Made by a program: the position numbers and the translations under genes. From assembly GCF_003185895.1 (NCBI RefSeq), contig NZ_QHLY01000012.1:124001-188000 (forward strand): 64,000 bases of DNA, written 5' to 3'. Every line of letters begins with the position of its first letter. Positions within the stretch are counted from its first letter, which is position 1. A model generated the notes under the pieces. The model had not been told where the DNA came from, did not search any database, and saw only the letters and a program-made list of their open reading frames with translations. Origin of the DNA: Cryobacterium arcticum (GTDB lineage Bacteria > Actinomycetota > Actinomycetes > Actinomycetales > Microbacteriaceae). Positions 52,447 through 61,558 of the stretch are shown in pieces.

Positions 52447-53715
52447 ATGGATCAAGGTAATACCGCTTTCCTCCTGATATGTGCCGCGCTCGTCTTGTTG
52501 ATGACGCCCGGCCTCGCGTTCTTCTATGGCGGATTGGTCAAGGCCAAGAGCGTCATCAGCATGATGATGCTGAGCTTCGGCGCGATGGGCCTCATCGGAG
52601 TGCTCTGGGTGCTGTACGGATACGCGATCGCCTTCCCCGGTTCTGAAGGACTCATCTTCCCGTGGTCGATCGATTCGTCGGCGCTGGGCCTGTCAAGCCT
52701 GGTCGAGGTGCCTGAGGGCGCTGCCTACCCGCCGCTCGCCTTCGTAGCCTTCCAGGCCACCTTCGCCATCATCACGGTGGCCCTGGTCTCCGGTGCGATC
52801 GCCGACCGGGCCAAGTTCGGCTCCTGGATGATCTTCGCCACGATCTGGGCGACCGTCGTCTACTTCCCTGTGGCCAGCTGGGTGTTCAACTTCGGCCTGG
52901 CCGAGGATGGCAGCTTCTCCTACGGTGGCTGGATCACCTACGGCATGCAGGAGTGGTTCGGTGTCGGCGCGATCGACTTCGCCGGTGGAACCGCCGTGCA
53001 CATCAACGCCGGTGCGGCTGCCCTGGCCCTGGCCCTGGTGCTCGGCAAGCGTGTCGGCTTCCAGAAGGGCGTGCACGTTCCCCACAACCCGCCGTTCGTA
53101 CTCCTCGGCGCCGGCCTGCTCTGGTTCGGCTGGTTCGGCTTCAACGCCGGCTCCGAGCTCGCTGCCGACGGCACCGCGGCCCTGGCCTTCGTCAACACGA
53201 TCGCCGCTCCCGCCGCCGCTCTGCTGGCCTGGCTTGTGGTTGAGAAGATCAAGGACGGCAAGCCCACCTCCGTCGGTGCCGCTTCGGGTGCCGTCGCCGG
53301 TCTTGTCGCCATCACCCCGGCCTGCGCCTCGCTGCAGCCGATCTGGGCGATCCTGCTCGGCCTGCTCGCCGGTGCCGTCTGCGCCCTGGCGATCGAACTG
53401 AAGTTCAAGCTCGGCTTCGACGACTCCCTCGACGTGGTGGGCATCCACCTCGTCGGTGGTCTGCTCGGAACGCTGTACCTGGGCTTCTTCGCCAACGGCA
53501 CCGGCCTCTTCGTCGGTGGCGACGCCACCCAGCTGCTGGTGCAGGCCATCGCCGCCTTCGCCGTTCTGGCTTACTCCTTCGTGCTGGCCTACATCATCGG
53601 CTTCGCGATCGAGAAGACCGTTGGCTTCCGCGTGAAGAACGAAGACGAGATCGCCGGCATCGACACCGTCGTGCACGGTGAAGAGGGCTACGTCCTCGCC
53701 GACCGCAAGGCCTGA
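52447..53715 (+). CDS. amtB: Ammonium transporter AmtB
   Basis: A 422-residue Amt/Rh-type ammonium channel with about eleven helices. Family segments are LMTPGLAFFYGGLVKAKSVI, FGVGAIDFAGGTAVHINAGA (with the pore His), LLWFGWFGFNAGSELAADG, and SLDVVGIHLVGGLLGTLYLG (second pore His). The ATG has no strong ribosome site but is the usual start for the first helix. It is followed by a strong terminator, and no glnK/glnB follows, so the typical amtB-glnK coupling is missing here. GlnR-like sites upstream suggest induction under nitrogen limitation. Confidence 0.95.
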   Translation: MDQGNTAFLLICAALVLLMTPGLAFFYGGLVKAKSVISMMMLSFGAMGLIGVLWVLYGYAIAFPGSEGLIFPWSIDSSALGLSSLVEVPEGAAYPPLAFVAFQATFAIITVALVSGAIADRAKFGSWMIFATIWATVVYFPVASWVFNFGLAEDGSFSYGGWITYGMQEWFGVGAIDFAGGTAVHINAGAAALALALVLGKRVGFQKGVHVPHNPPFVLLGAGLLWFGWFGFNAGSELAADGTAALAFVNTIAAPAAALLAWLVVEKIKDGKPTSVGAASGAVAGLVAITPACASLQPIWAILLGLLAGAVCALAIELKFKLGFDDSLDVVGIHLVGGLLGTLYLGFFANGTGLFVGGDATQLLVQAIAAFAVLAYSFVLAYIIGFAIEKTVGFRVKNEDEIAGIDTVVHGEEGYVLADRKA

Positions 53716-53732
53716 TCGAATCCCAGTGAAAT

Positions 53733-53765
53733 GTGCAGGGCGGGGCAGGAGCTCCCGCCCTGCAC
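53733..53765 (+). terminator. Terminator after amtB
   Basis: GTGCAGGGCGGG pairs with CCCGCCCTGCAC over a 9-base loop, followed by AGCCGTTTC with a short T run. It lies 18 bases after the amtB stop codon. Confidence 0.85.
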
Positions 53766-53814
53766 AGCCGTTTCTACCGGCGCCGCCTCACGGTGAACGC
53801 GCCATCGACGAGAA

Positions 53815-54429
53815 ATGACAACGACCAACGCACGAGCGCAGCCGCATCCGCCCCACGTCGTGGATGTCGGCCGTCTGCCCCGGCATCCGTTGCAAGACGG
53901 AGGGGGCGGAACCAAGGAGATCTGGACGGTCTCGACACCGGGACTCGACCTGGTTTGGCAGCTCAAACTCCTTGAGCTGCGCGGCCCTGCCGCCACGCTG
54001 CGAGCACCGGCTCACACCCACCAACTCGTGATCGGCATGTCGGGGCCGCAGGTGCATGCCGGGCCCACGAAGCGACAACTGCCGCTGCGCCGGGACCAGG
54101 CCATGTTCGTGCGCTCACCGACGGCGCTGTTCAGCCGAGCGCGCATGCGGATGCCGGGGGCCAGCCGGGTGCTCGTGCTCAGCTTCGCCGACGAGGGTCT
54201 GGCTCCCAGCCTCGTCTTCGACACTCTCGATGGGGAATCCGTCGTGCCGCCGGGCACTCAGGCGCTGGTGTTGATGGAGGGCCTCCTCGACCTGGACGGC
54301 ATCGCGGTGCCACCGGAGTCAGCCGTGATCCTCGATGCGGCGGCATCCCACACCGTCACCGGCGACAAGGCCCGCATCGTGATCGTCTCCCTCGACTCAG
54401 CGGACGAGGTGGGCGCTCCGACGGTGTGA
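53815..54429 (+). CDS. Hypothetical protein, possibly cupin-like
   Basis: A 204-residue protein I do not recognise. It has a Pro-rich N-terminus and then alternating hydrophobic strands (LVWQLKLLELRGP, HTHQLVIGMSGPQV, AMFVRSPTALFSRARM, VLVLSFADEG), and a C-terminal strand with AVILDAAASHTVTGDKARIV. The HTHQ and later strand pattern could be a cupin-like barrel. No signal peptide or membrane helix is visible. The ATG at 53815 lacks a good ribosome site. It lies alone between the amtB terminator and a convergent XRE gene. Confidence 0.6.
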   Translation: MTTTNARAQPHPPHVVDVGRLPRHPLQDGGGGTKEIWTVSTPGLDLVWQLKLLELRGPAATLRAPAHTHQLVIGMSGPQVHAGPTKRQLPLRRDQAMFVRSPTALFSRARMRMPGASRVLVLSFADEGLAPSLVFDTLDGESVVPPGTQALVLMEGLLDLDGIAVPPESAVILDAAASHTVTGDKARIVIVSLDSADEVGAPTV

Positions 54430-54448
54430 CGGGTCGGCGCCGGTGAGA

Positions 54449-55300
54449 CTAGTCGGCGGTCGCCGAGGTGAATTGCTGCTGGCCCAGCACGGCCAACAGT
54501 TCCAGCTTCTGGGCAGCTTCGCTGCGCGGTGCCGCGGTGAGGATCAACAGGGCCTGGCCCTGGTCCTCGGTGAAGAGCACCTGGCAGTCGAGTTCGATTG
54601 CACCCAGCTCGGGGTGGATCAGGGTCTTGTGGTCCTCGAAACGGGTCGCGACTTCGTGCAACTCCCAGATCTCGGTGAACTCGGGGCTCACCTTGTGCAG
54701 TTCCCGCACCAGCGTGCCGGCGCGGGAGCGCGGCCCGGCGGCGCCCAAGGCCACCCGCAGGCTGGAGGCCTGGGCCTTGCTCTGCCGTGCGCGGTCGGCC
54801 TCCGGGTAGATCAGCCGTTCGGCGGGGTCGGTGAACCAGCGGTAGACGCTGCTCCGGGCCAGCCCGGTGTGCCGGGAATGGTCACCGAGCAGCGCCGCAC
54901 CCAGCCGGTTCTGCGCCAGGGTTTCACCGAGGCTGGAGAGGATGAGGGCCGGGGTCTGCTCGAGCCGGTCGAAAACCCGCAGCAACGGGGGAGCCACGTG
55001 GGTGTCCTGCGGGGTGCGTGCGGGCACGTTATGGCCGGCGACACGGTAGAGGTAGTCGCGCTCATCGTTGCTGAGCCGGATGGCGCGCGCCAGCGCGGCC
55101 AGCATCTGCTCGGACGGTTGCGGGCTGCGGCCCTGTTCCATTCGCACGTAATAGTCCGTGGACATACCCGCCAGCGCGGCGACCTCCTCACGGCGAAGCC
55201 CGGGCACGAGGCGGCGCGGCCCCGCGGGCAACCCGACGTCTTCCGGGCGGAGCCCGGAACGGCGGGTGCGGAGGAATGCTGCGAGGGCGGGTTGATCCAT
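54449..55300 (-). CDS. XRE-family regulator with MmyB-like ligand-binding domain
   Basis: A 283-residue regulator with an N-terminal helix-turn-helix (LRREEVAALAGMSTDYYVRM) and the MmyB-like C-terminal domain typical of actinobacteria: RTPQDTHVAPPLLRVFDRLE, LGETLAQNRLGAALLGDHSR, and ELHEVATRFEDHKTLIHPEL. The C-terminal domain binds a small, probably fatty-acid-like ligand in characterised members. ATG 55300 (MDQPAL) is chosen; a GTG at 55318 is in frame. It faces a divergent SDR gene 101 bases away, the usual pairing and probable target. Confidence 0.92.
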   Translation of the reverse strand: MDQPALAAFLRTRRSGLRPEDVGLPAGPRRLVPGLRREEVAALAGMSTDYYVRMEQGRSPQPSEQMLAALARAIRLSNDERDYLYRVAGHNVPARTPQDTHVAPPLLRVFDRLEQTPALILSSLGETLAQNRLGAALLGDHSRHTGLARSSVYRWFTDPAERLIYPEADRARQSKAQASSLRVALGAAGPRSRAGTLVRELHKVSPEFTEIWELHEVATRFEDHKTLIHPELGAIELDCQVLFTEDQGQALLILTAAPRSEAAQKLELLAVLGQQQFTSATAD

Positions 55301-55401
55301 GCCTCTATCATCCGCCACGAAGGGTTCCTTCTCCAGGGACCGGCAGTCCTACGACAAGGGCTCCTCTCCCGCCGCCGGCGAACGCACTTCAGACTCGAGA
55401 C

Positions 55402-56148
55402 ATGAACATCACCGGAAACACCATTTTCATCCCCGGCGCCACGTCGGGCATCGGACTCGCCCTGGCCCTGCGGCTGCAGGCCGCCGGCAACACCGTCGTG
55501 ATCGGCGGACGCCGCACCGACGTGCTGGAGCGTCTGGCGACCGACCACGGCCTGGCCACCGTGACCGTCGACACCACCGACCCGGCCTCGGTGCTCGCCG
55601 CCCGTGACCGGGTGCTGGCCGAGCACGGCGACCTGAATGTGGTTGTCGCCATGGCCGGGGTGATGAACGCCGAAGACGTGCGCGCCGGCGACTTCCTGGT
55701 GGAAGCCGAGCGCATCGTCGAGACGAACATCAACGGACCGCTGCGCCTGATCGCCGCCTTCATCCCCCACCTGCAGACCCGCCCGGCCGCCACCCTGATG
55801 ACCGTCTCCTCGGGCCTGGCCTTCACACCGCTGGCCTTCACCCCGACCTACAACGGCACCAAAGCCTTCATCCACCAGTACAGCGAGTCGATCCGGATGC
55901 AGCTGGCCGACACTTCCGTGCAGGTCATCGAGCTGGTGCCGCCGGCCGTGCAGACCGAACTCATGCCCGGCAACTCGGTCGACGAGCACTTCATGCCCCT
56001 CGACGCCTTCGCCGACGAGGTGATGGCGCTGCTGGAGGCCCAGCCCGACGCCCAGGAGATCCTCGTCGAAACCGTGAAGTTCCTGCGGTTCGCCGAGGTC
56101 GAGGGCCGCTACCAGGCCGCCGTCGCCGCGCTCAACCCGGCCGCGTAG
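55402..56148 (+). CDS. Short-chain dehydrogenase/reductase (DltE-like)
   Basis: A 248-residue NAD(P)-dependent SDR: cofactor loop IFIPGATSGIGLALAL, the NAG-like motif in VVVAMAGVM (Asn replaced by Met-Ala), and the active-site SGLAFTPLAF followed by PTYNGTKAFIHQYSE (Tyr and Lys in YNGTK). The DltE-like subgroup includes many enzymes of unknown substrate. The ATG lies 101 bases from the divergent MmyB-type regulator gene. Members of this pairing often act on hydrophobic or drug-like ligands; that remains an inference here. Confidence 0.91.
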   Translation: MNITGNTIFIPGATSGIGLALALRLQAAGNTVVIGGRRTDVLERLATDHGLATVTVDTTDPASVLAARDRVLAEHGDLNVVVAMAGVMNAEDVRAGDFLVEAERIVETNINGPLRLIAAFIPHLQTRPAATLMTVSSGLAFTPLAFTPTYNGTKAFIHQYSESIRMQLADTSVQVIELVPPAVQTELMPGNSVDEHFMPLDAFADEVMALLEAQPDAQEILVETVKFLRFAEVEGRYQAAVAALNPAA

Positions 56149-56192
56149 CCACGCCGCAGTCCGGTCGGTCGGCGCGGCCGGACCACGCCCGC

Positions 56193-56396
56193 CTAGTCCG
56201 GCGCAGACCCGTCATCGTCGGTCTCGGCGGGCGGCGGAACGGCGAAGTCAGGGTCCTCGCCGATGATCCCGGTGGCCTCGGCCGGGGCGTCGTCTTCCGC
56301 GGGATCCGCGGTGCCCTCGTCGAGGTAACCGGCACCGTCGGGGTAACCGGCCGCATCGGGAAATTCGGCGGAGTTCGAATCGTTCGGTGTGCTCAT
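56193..56396 (-). CDS. Small acidic protein with Gly/Asp repeats
   Basis: A 67-residue, strongly acidic protein with short repeats (DAAGYPDGAGYLDEG) and a Glu/Asp-rich middle (PAEDDAPAEATGIIGEDPDF). It has no Cys and no membrane helix. The ATG has CAAGGAGAG upstream. The low-complexity composition suggests an intrinsically disordered protein, perhaps a partner or substrate of other proteins. Function is unknown. Confidence 0.65.
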   Translation of the reverse strand: MSTPNDSNSAEFPDAAGYPDGAGYLDEGTADPAEDDAPAEATGIIGEDPDFAVPPPAETDDDGSAPD

Positions 56397-56586
56397 AGTG
56401 CTCTCCTTGGGTTCGTGACAGGACGGCGGCGGCTGGGACCAGTCGCGGTCTGCTTGGCGCAACCTTTCGAGAAGGCCGCCTGAAACCCAGTGTTTCCGCT
56501 CTTACCTCACGACTCGACCGAGCCTGTCGTCAGCGTTGACCGTACACGCTGTGCTTCGGTGCCGACAGTGCCCGTCGCAGACGCAC

Positions 56587-56958
56587 TCAGGTCGTGGAGC
56601 GGCCGCGGAACGCGCCGATGATCTGCGCGAGCGCGAGGCCCGCGGCCGAGACGACCGGCACCGCGACGACCAGCAGCGCGATCACGTTCGGCCGGAAGAC
56701 CAGGCCGTCGGGGCTGCCGACATAGGCGCCGATCGGCACTGCGTAACCGCCGCCCCCGCCGCCGCTGCCCTCGCCCCGGCCCATCGGGCCGTCCATGGTG
56801 TCGGGCACGTCGCCGGACCCTTCGCCGCCACCGAAGCCGAAGCCGACGAGCGCAACCGGCACGAGGTCGTGCCCGTCTACCGTGGTCTTCTCGCCGTAAG
56901 CCAGCTTCGCGCCCCAGGAGGGCACCGATTGGGTGAGTTTTTCGATGAGGTTCGACAT
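56587..56958 (-). CDS. GerW/YtfJ-family protein
   Basis: A 123-residue protein with the GerW (YtfJ) pattern: an N-terminal helix (IEKLTQSVPSWGAKLAYGEK), the conserved TTVDGHDLVPVALVGFGFGG, a Gly-rich linker with GRGEGSGGGGGGYAVPI, and a C-terminal hydrophobic helix (NVIALLVVAVPVVSAAGLAL). The family is named for a spore germination protein in Bacillus, but is widespread in non-spore-formers. The C-terminal helix would anchor it in the membrane. Function is unknown in actinobacteria. Confidence 0.87.
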   Translation of the reverse strand: MSNLIEKLTQSVPSWGAKLAYGEKTTVDGHDLVPVALVGFGFGGGEGSGDVPDTMDGPMGRGEGSGGGGGGYAVPIGAYVGSPDGLVFRPNVIALLVVAVPVVSAAGLALAQIIGAFRGRSTT

Positions 56959-57009
56959 GACCCGAACGTACGCGGGTTCGCGCCGACCGGCTAGAGACGG
57001 TTCCCGGGG

Positions 57010-57744
57010 CTAGGCCGAACGCCGCCCCGGCCGGGCGACGATGCGGCCGTCGTGCAGCTCGATCACGCGGTCGGCGCGGTCGGCCAGGTCGGGGTCGTGG
57101 GTCGCCACCACCACGGCGATGCCCTCGGTGCGCACCAGGCGCAGCAGCAGGTCCATCACGATCGTGGCGTTGGCCGCGTCGAGCTGGGCGGTGGGTTCGT
57201 CGGCGATCAGGATGCTCGGCGGCACGGCAAGGGCTCGGGCGATGCCCACCCGCTGCTGCTGGCCGCCGGAGAGTTCATCGGGCAACTGGGCGGCATGGTC
57301 GGTGAGGCCGACCAGCTCGAGCACCTCGGCCACGCGCGCGTCGCGCGCCGCGGCATCCGTCTCGGTCATGCGCAACGGCAGGCTCACGTTCTGGGCCGCG
57401 GTGAGCACCGGGATCAGGCCGAAGTCCTGAAAGATGAAGCCGAGGTCGTCCCGGCGCAGCTTGACGATCTGCTCCTCGCTGAGGCCCGCGAACGGCACAC
57501 CGTTCACCCAGACGGCACCGCTGGTGGGGGAGTCGAGACCGCCGAGCAGCCGCAGCAGGGTCGACTTGCCGGCTCCGGAGGCTCCGCGCACCACCACGAG
57601 TTCACCGGCGAAGATCTCCAGGTTGATGCCGGCGCATCCGGTCACATTGCCCGCGCGGGTGGGGAAGACCCGGCCGAGGTCCTCGGCCCGCAGCACCGAC
57701 TCGCGGATGCGGTCGATCGCCATGGTGTGCGCCCCCGGGGTCAT
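57010..57744 (-). CDS. ABC transporter ATPase, cluster 2
   Basis: A 244-residue ABC ATPase: Walker A in VVRGASGAGKSTLLRLL, Q loop FIFQDFGLIPVL, signature [15 protein letters not shown], Walker B ILIADEPTAQLD, and switch His in VVVATHDPD. It belongs to the LolD/MacB group. The ATG overlaps the previous ATPase gene's stop as ATGA. It is the counterpart of the gene at 27392 in the paralogous operon, and is the last gene of this one. Confidence 0.93.
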   Translation of the reverse strand: MTPGAHTMAIDRIRESVLRAEDLGRVFPTRAGNVTGCAGINLEIFAGELVVVRGASGAGKSTLLRLLGGLDSPTSGAVWVNGVPFAGLSEEQIVKLRRDDLGFIFQDFGLIPVLTAAQNVSLPLRMTETDAAARDARVAEVLELVGLTDHAAQLPDELSGGQQQRVGIARALAVPPSILIADEPTAQLDAANATIVMDLLLRLVRTEGIAVVVATHDPDLADRADRVIELHDGRIVARPGRRSA

Positions 57745-58727
57745 CGGTCGGCCCCCACGGTCTCGTCGGCGGTGGGGTCATCGGCCGGGTCGGCAGCGGG
57801 GCGCTCCTCGTCGGCAGAGGCGGCCCGCCGCACGCCCACATGGTCGGCCTCGAGGGTGAGCCGCACCCGGTCCCGCAGGTCCAGGCTCTCGGTGAAGGTG
57901 GCCGGCAGCTGCATCCGGCCCACCCGGTCGAGCACGGCGTACTCCTCGGCCACGGCGTATTCGTCGCCGCTCTCGTCGACCCGGGTGCTGCGCACCACCT
58001 CGGTGGAGGTGCGGCCGTCGCGGATCTGCACGGTGCGGCGCACCTGGTCGGAGACGGTGGGGTCGTGCGTCACGATGAGGGTGGTCAGGCCGCGCTCCTC
58101 GTTCACCCGCCGCATCGCGCCGAGCACCTCTTCGCTGGTGGCCTCGTCGAGTTCACCGGTGGGCTCATCGGCGAGCAACACCGCCGGGTCGTTCGCGATG
58201 GCCACCGCGATCGCCACCCGCTGTTGCTGACCGCCCGACATCTCGGCGGCGGTGCGGTCGCGCATGTCGGCCACCCCGAGCAGGTCGAGCAGTTCGCCGA
58301 CCCGGCGGGCGCGCGCCGCGCCGCGCGGACCGCCAGCGATGGCGATGACCGCGGCGATGTTCTGCGCGGCGGTGAGGTAGGGCAGCAGGTTGCGGGCGGT
58401 CTGCTGCCAGACGAAGCCCACGCTGGTGCGCTGGAAGCGCACTCGTTCCGCCCGGCCCATGGTGACCATGTCATGCCCGGCCACGGTGGCCCGGCCGGCC
58501 GAGACCTGATCGAGGCCCGACAACACGTTCAGCAGGGTCGACTTGCCCGAGCCGGAGGAACCGATCACCGCGACCATGTCGCCGCGCTCCACCCGCAGGG
58601 TCAGCCCCTGCAGGGCCTGCACCTCCACGTCTTTGGTGCGGAAGATGCGCACCAGGTCGACGCAGTCGATGTCCGGCGCATCCGACCGGCTCGGTGCGGG
58701 GCGGCGCTGGGGAAGTGTTGACGTCAT
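57741..58727 (-). CDS. ABC ATPase with C-terminal AbrB-like domain, cluster 2
   Basis: A 328-residue ATPase equivalent to the one at 28099. Walker A is [18 protein letters not shown], the signature [15 protein letters not shown], Walker [13 protein letters not shown], and the switch segment LIVTHDPTV. The C-terminal AbrB-like part has [16 protein letters not shown] and [16 protein letters not shown], then a 30-residue acidic tail that cluster 1 lacks. The ATG at 58727 overlaps the permease stop codon. The same fusion occurring in both paralogous operons argues that the extra domain matters. Confidence 0.92.
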   Translation of the reverse strand: MTSTLPQRRPAPSRSDAPDIDCVDLVRIFRTKDVEVQALQGLTLRVERGDMVAVIGSSGSGKSTLLNVLSGLDQVSAGRATVAGHDMVTMGRAERVRFQRTSVGFVWQQTARNLLPYLTAAQNIAAVIAIAGGPRGAARARRVGELLDLLGVADMRDRTAAEMSGGQQQRVAIAVAIANDPAVLLADEPTGELDEATSEEVLGAMRRVNEERGLTTLIVTHDPTVSDQVRRTVQIRDGRTSTEVVRSTRVDESGDEYAVAEEYAVLDRVGRMQLPATFTESLDLRDRVRLTLEADHVGVRRAASADEERPAADPADDPTADETVGADR

Positions 58728-61558
58728 GAGATCCGTCCTGGGTCTGTCGGTGGAATGCCGGTGGGGGATCCGGCGCTGCCGGCGGCGGGCGTGCGGGCGG
58801 TGGGCGTGGCGCGGGCGGCGCGGGTAGCGTGCCGGGCCGCGGCGGCGCCCGTGCCGAGGAACACCGCGGCGAACAGCGCGATCGTGCCGCCGCTGAGCCA
58901 CGGATCGGCGGCGATCGCCGGCTGGTCGAACCCGCCGGTGAAGGGGCGCAGGTCGACGATCCCCAGCACCACCAGAGACAGCGCCGCGCCGAGCAGTGCA
59001 CCGCCGGCCAGGCCCGCGACGCCCAGCGGGGTGATCTCCCAGCGCACGATGGCGGCACCCTGGCGCCGGCTCAGCCCCACCGAGGCGAGCAGTGCCACCG
59101 CGCCCCGGCGGGCCGGGCCGTCGAGCAACAGCGTGAGAATCAGTGCAAGCGACGTGATCAGGGCCGCACCGAGGATGGCGATGCCCGCGGCCGCATGCAC
59201 GTCGCGCACCGCGGGATTAGTGCTCAACTGGGTCACCGTCTGCGCCACCGTGCTGAAGCTCGGTGCCGTAGACGAGGGCGCCGTGGCCGACGCGGGCAGC
59301 GCGCTGCTCAGCCGGGCGGCGACGACGGGAATGCTCGCTCCGTCGGCCACTCGCACCAGCACCCGGATGGAGACGTCGGGGGAGACGAAATCGATGGCGT
59401 CGGACTGGGCACGGTCAACCAGAACCCAATTGCCGTCGAGTTTCAGCTGCCGGCCCGCGAGCGGTGCCGCCACCACGTGCACGGGCTGGCCGTTGAGTTC
59501 GGCGCTGCCGTCGCCGTCGAGAGCCGCGCTCAGCTGCGTCGACACCATCACCGGGGCGCCGGTGTCGTCCGCGGTGTCGGCCGGGGCCAACAGAGCGTCG
59601 TCGAGCGGCACCCGCCCCGGCACGCCGGCCTGCACCGCGGCGAGCTCGGCCGAGTCGACGAGCAGCACCGACGCGTTCAACGGGGAGTGCCCGGCGAACT
59701 CGAACTTCTGGGAGCGGTCGATGGCCACGCCGGTCACCCCGGCGACGCCGTCGATGGCCCGCAGATCCTGCAGGGCGGCCTGGTCGAGGCGCACGTTCTC
59801 GATCGAGATATCAGCGCCGACGGCGGCGTGCGCCGCGGTGGTCAGTCCGGAGCTCAGGGTGGCCGAGAGCAGGCCGGAGAAGACGGCCACCGAGACGCCG
59901 AGGATCACCGCGAGCACGGGCAGAAGGCCGGCGGTTCCGCCACGGATGGCGCGGGCGAGCCCGACGAACGCGCCGATGCTGCGCCCGCGCTTGGCGCCAT
60001 CGAGCCACCGTCGTACCAGCACCGGGTAGACCCGGAGCGCGACGAGGCAGCCGAGCAGGGAGAGCAGCAGCGGAATCGCGGCGGCGAGCAGGTCGACCGA
60101 CGCAGCGGCGGGCGCGCCGCCGGTACTGCCGCGCTGCCCGGTCGCGATGAGCGCTGCGATCGTCGCCAGCAGCACCAGCAGCTCACCGGCCAGCCGGAGC
60201 AACCGGGTCACCCGGCCCCTGGCACCGTCGGCGGTGGACCCGATCTGCGCGGTGAAGCCCGCGAGCAGCACGGCTGGTGCGACGGCGGTGACCGCCACGG
60301 CCACGACCCCGGTGAGTCCGAACGCGCCGCCGGGCAACAACAGGCCGCTGAGGCATCCCACCGCGGCGGCACCCAACCCGAGCAGCAGCACGGGCAGGCC
60401 GACGACGGCGGCACGCTGCCGGCGCGACGCACCGCGCGCAGCCAGCAGGGCCAGGCTGGGTCGCAGCCGCTCGGCGGCGAGCCGGGCCACGAGCACCTCG
60501 AGGATCAGCGCCAGACCGATCGGGCTGACGATGATCAGGGTGAGCACGGCCTGGGTCGAGATGCTGCGCGCCAGTGACTCCTCGAGCACTTCGGGCAACC
60601 GGGTGGTGAAGACCAGCCACGGCTTCTCGGAGTCACCCAGGGGTCGCTCTGTGGTGGTTAGCTGCCGCGTCTGGGCGGCGATGTCGGGCACCCCCTCGGC
60701 GGTGATCGCCTCCGCGACGGCCGGGTACCAGACCGAGCTCTTGACCGGGAGTTCGGCGTCGACGACGGCTGGATACCCGGCCGGGTTCGCGAAGACCATG
60801 GCCTGCACCGTCGGGGGCGTGCCGGGCAGCACCGCCGGCTGTTTGGTGGCGGTCGCCTGGGCCCAGTAGCCCGCATTGGCGTCTACCGCGGTGAAGGTGC
60901 CCACGAGCACCAGCTGTTGCACACCTCCGGTGAGCTGCACGGGCCGTTGCTGGCCGATCGCCCAGTCGATTTTCTCGGCCGTGCTGTCGGCGGCGATCAC
61001 CTCGAGGGGGTCAGTGCTCGCCAGGCTCGGCGGCGCGGTGTCGGGTGCACGCCCCGCCGTGAGGGTGATGCGGGAGAGGTAGCGCGGGTCGTAGCGCAGG
61101 CCCAGCTCGGCGGGCAGGATGCCCGGCGCACTGCTCAGCGTCGGCACGGTGGCGGCGGTGAAGTCGGCGTCGCCGATCGCGCCGCGGAGCGCGTCGGGCA
61201 GCGTGTTCCGGAAGGCGCCGAGCTGGTCGTCGAGGCGGCCCCACACGGCTGCGCCGGCCGCGGTCATGTTCTCGGGCACTCCGGCGGTGGACGAGCCGAG
61301 GTCGTACAGGCCGTGGCCGTCGGCGGTGACGTCTCGATTGAGCGGCGTCGCATCCGCGACGTCGTGCTGCACGATGTCGCTGATCACGCCGTCGATCGCG
61401 CGGGGGAGTGTGGTGGCCAGCAGGGCGAGCGCCACGGTCACGGCCATGATCATGGTGAGCACGGCCGGGAACGCCGCGAGGGCGCGCACGAGCAGACGAA
61501 TGCTGGACAGGCTCCGAGCGGCCGCGCTCAGTCGGGGGCTCGGCCGGCGGCGGCTCAT
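58724..61558 (-). CDS. FtsX-like ABC permease, cluster 2, first downstream
   Basis: A 944-residue permease with about ten helices in two FtsX-type units, like the one at 29037. It starts with a helix around VLTMIMAVTVALALLATTLP, then an extracytoplasmic domain (about 60-330), helices near 340-560, a second extracytoplasmic domain (about 580-780) and C-terminal helices to about 920. FtsX-like core segments include LALLAARGASRRQRAAVVGL and VALLASVGLSRRQGAAIVRW. A Pro/Ala-rich tail ends the protein. Both ends overlap neighbours by ATGA. Confidence 0.92.
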   Translation of the reverse strand: MSRRRPSPRLSAAARSLSSIRLLVRALAAFPAVLTMIMAVTVALALLATTLPRAIDGVISDIVQHDVADATPLNRDVTADGHGLYDLGSSTAGVPENMTAAGAAVWGRLDDQLGAFRNTLPDALRGAIGDADFTAATVPTLSSAPGILPAELGLRYDPRYLSRITLTAGRAPDTAPPSLASTDPLEVIAADSTAEKIDWAIGQQRPVQLTGGVQQLVLVGTFTAVDANAGYWAQATATKQPAVLPGTPPTVQAMVFANPAGYPAVVDAELPVKSSVWYPAVAEAITAEGVPDIAAQTRQLTTTERPLGDSEKPWLVFTTRLPEVLEESLARSISTQAVLTLIIVSPIGLALILEVLVARLAAERLRPSLALLAARGASRRQRAAVVGLPVLLLGLGAAAVGCLSGLLLPGGAFGLTGVVAVAVTAVAPAVLLAGFTAQIGSTADGARGRVTRLLRLAGELLVLLATIAALIATGQRGSTGGAPAAASVDLLAAAIPLLLSLLGCLVALRVYPVLVRRWLDGAKRGRSIGAFVGLARAIRGGTAGLLPVLAVILGVSVAVFSGLLSATLSSGLTTAAHAAVGADISIENVRLDQAALQDLRAIDGVAGVTGVAIDRSQKFEFAGHSPLNASVLLVDSAELAAVQAGVPGRVPLDDALLAPADTADDTGAPVMVSTQLSAALDGDGSAELNGQPVHVVAAPLAGRQLKLDGNWVLVDRAQSDAIDFVSPDVSIRVLVRVADGASIPVVAARLSSALPASATAPSSTAPSFSTVAQTVTQLSTNPAVRDVHAAAGIAILGAALITSLALILTLLLDGPARRGAVALLASVGLSRRQGAAIVRWEITPLGVAGLAGGALLGAALSLVVLGIVDLRPFTGGFDQPAIAADPWLSGGTIALFAAVFLGTGAAAARHATRAARATPTARTPAAGSAGSPTGIPPTDPGRIS

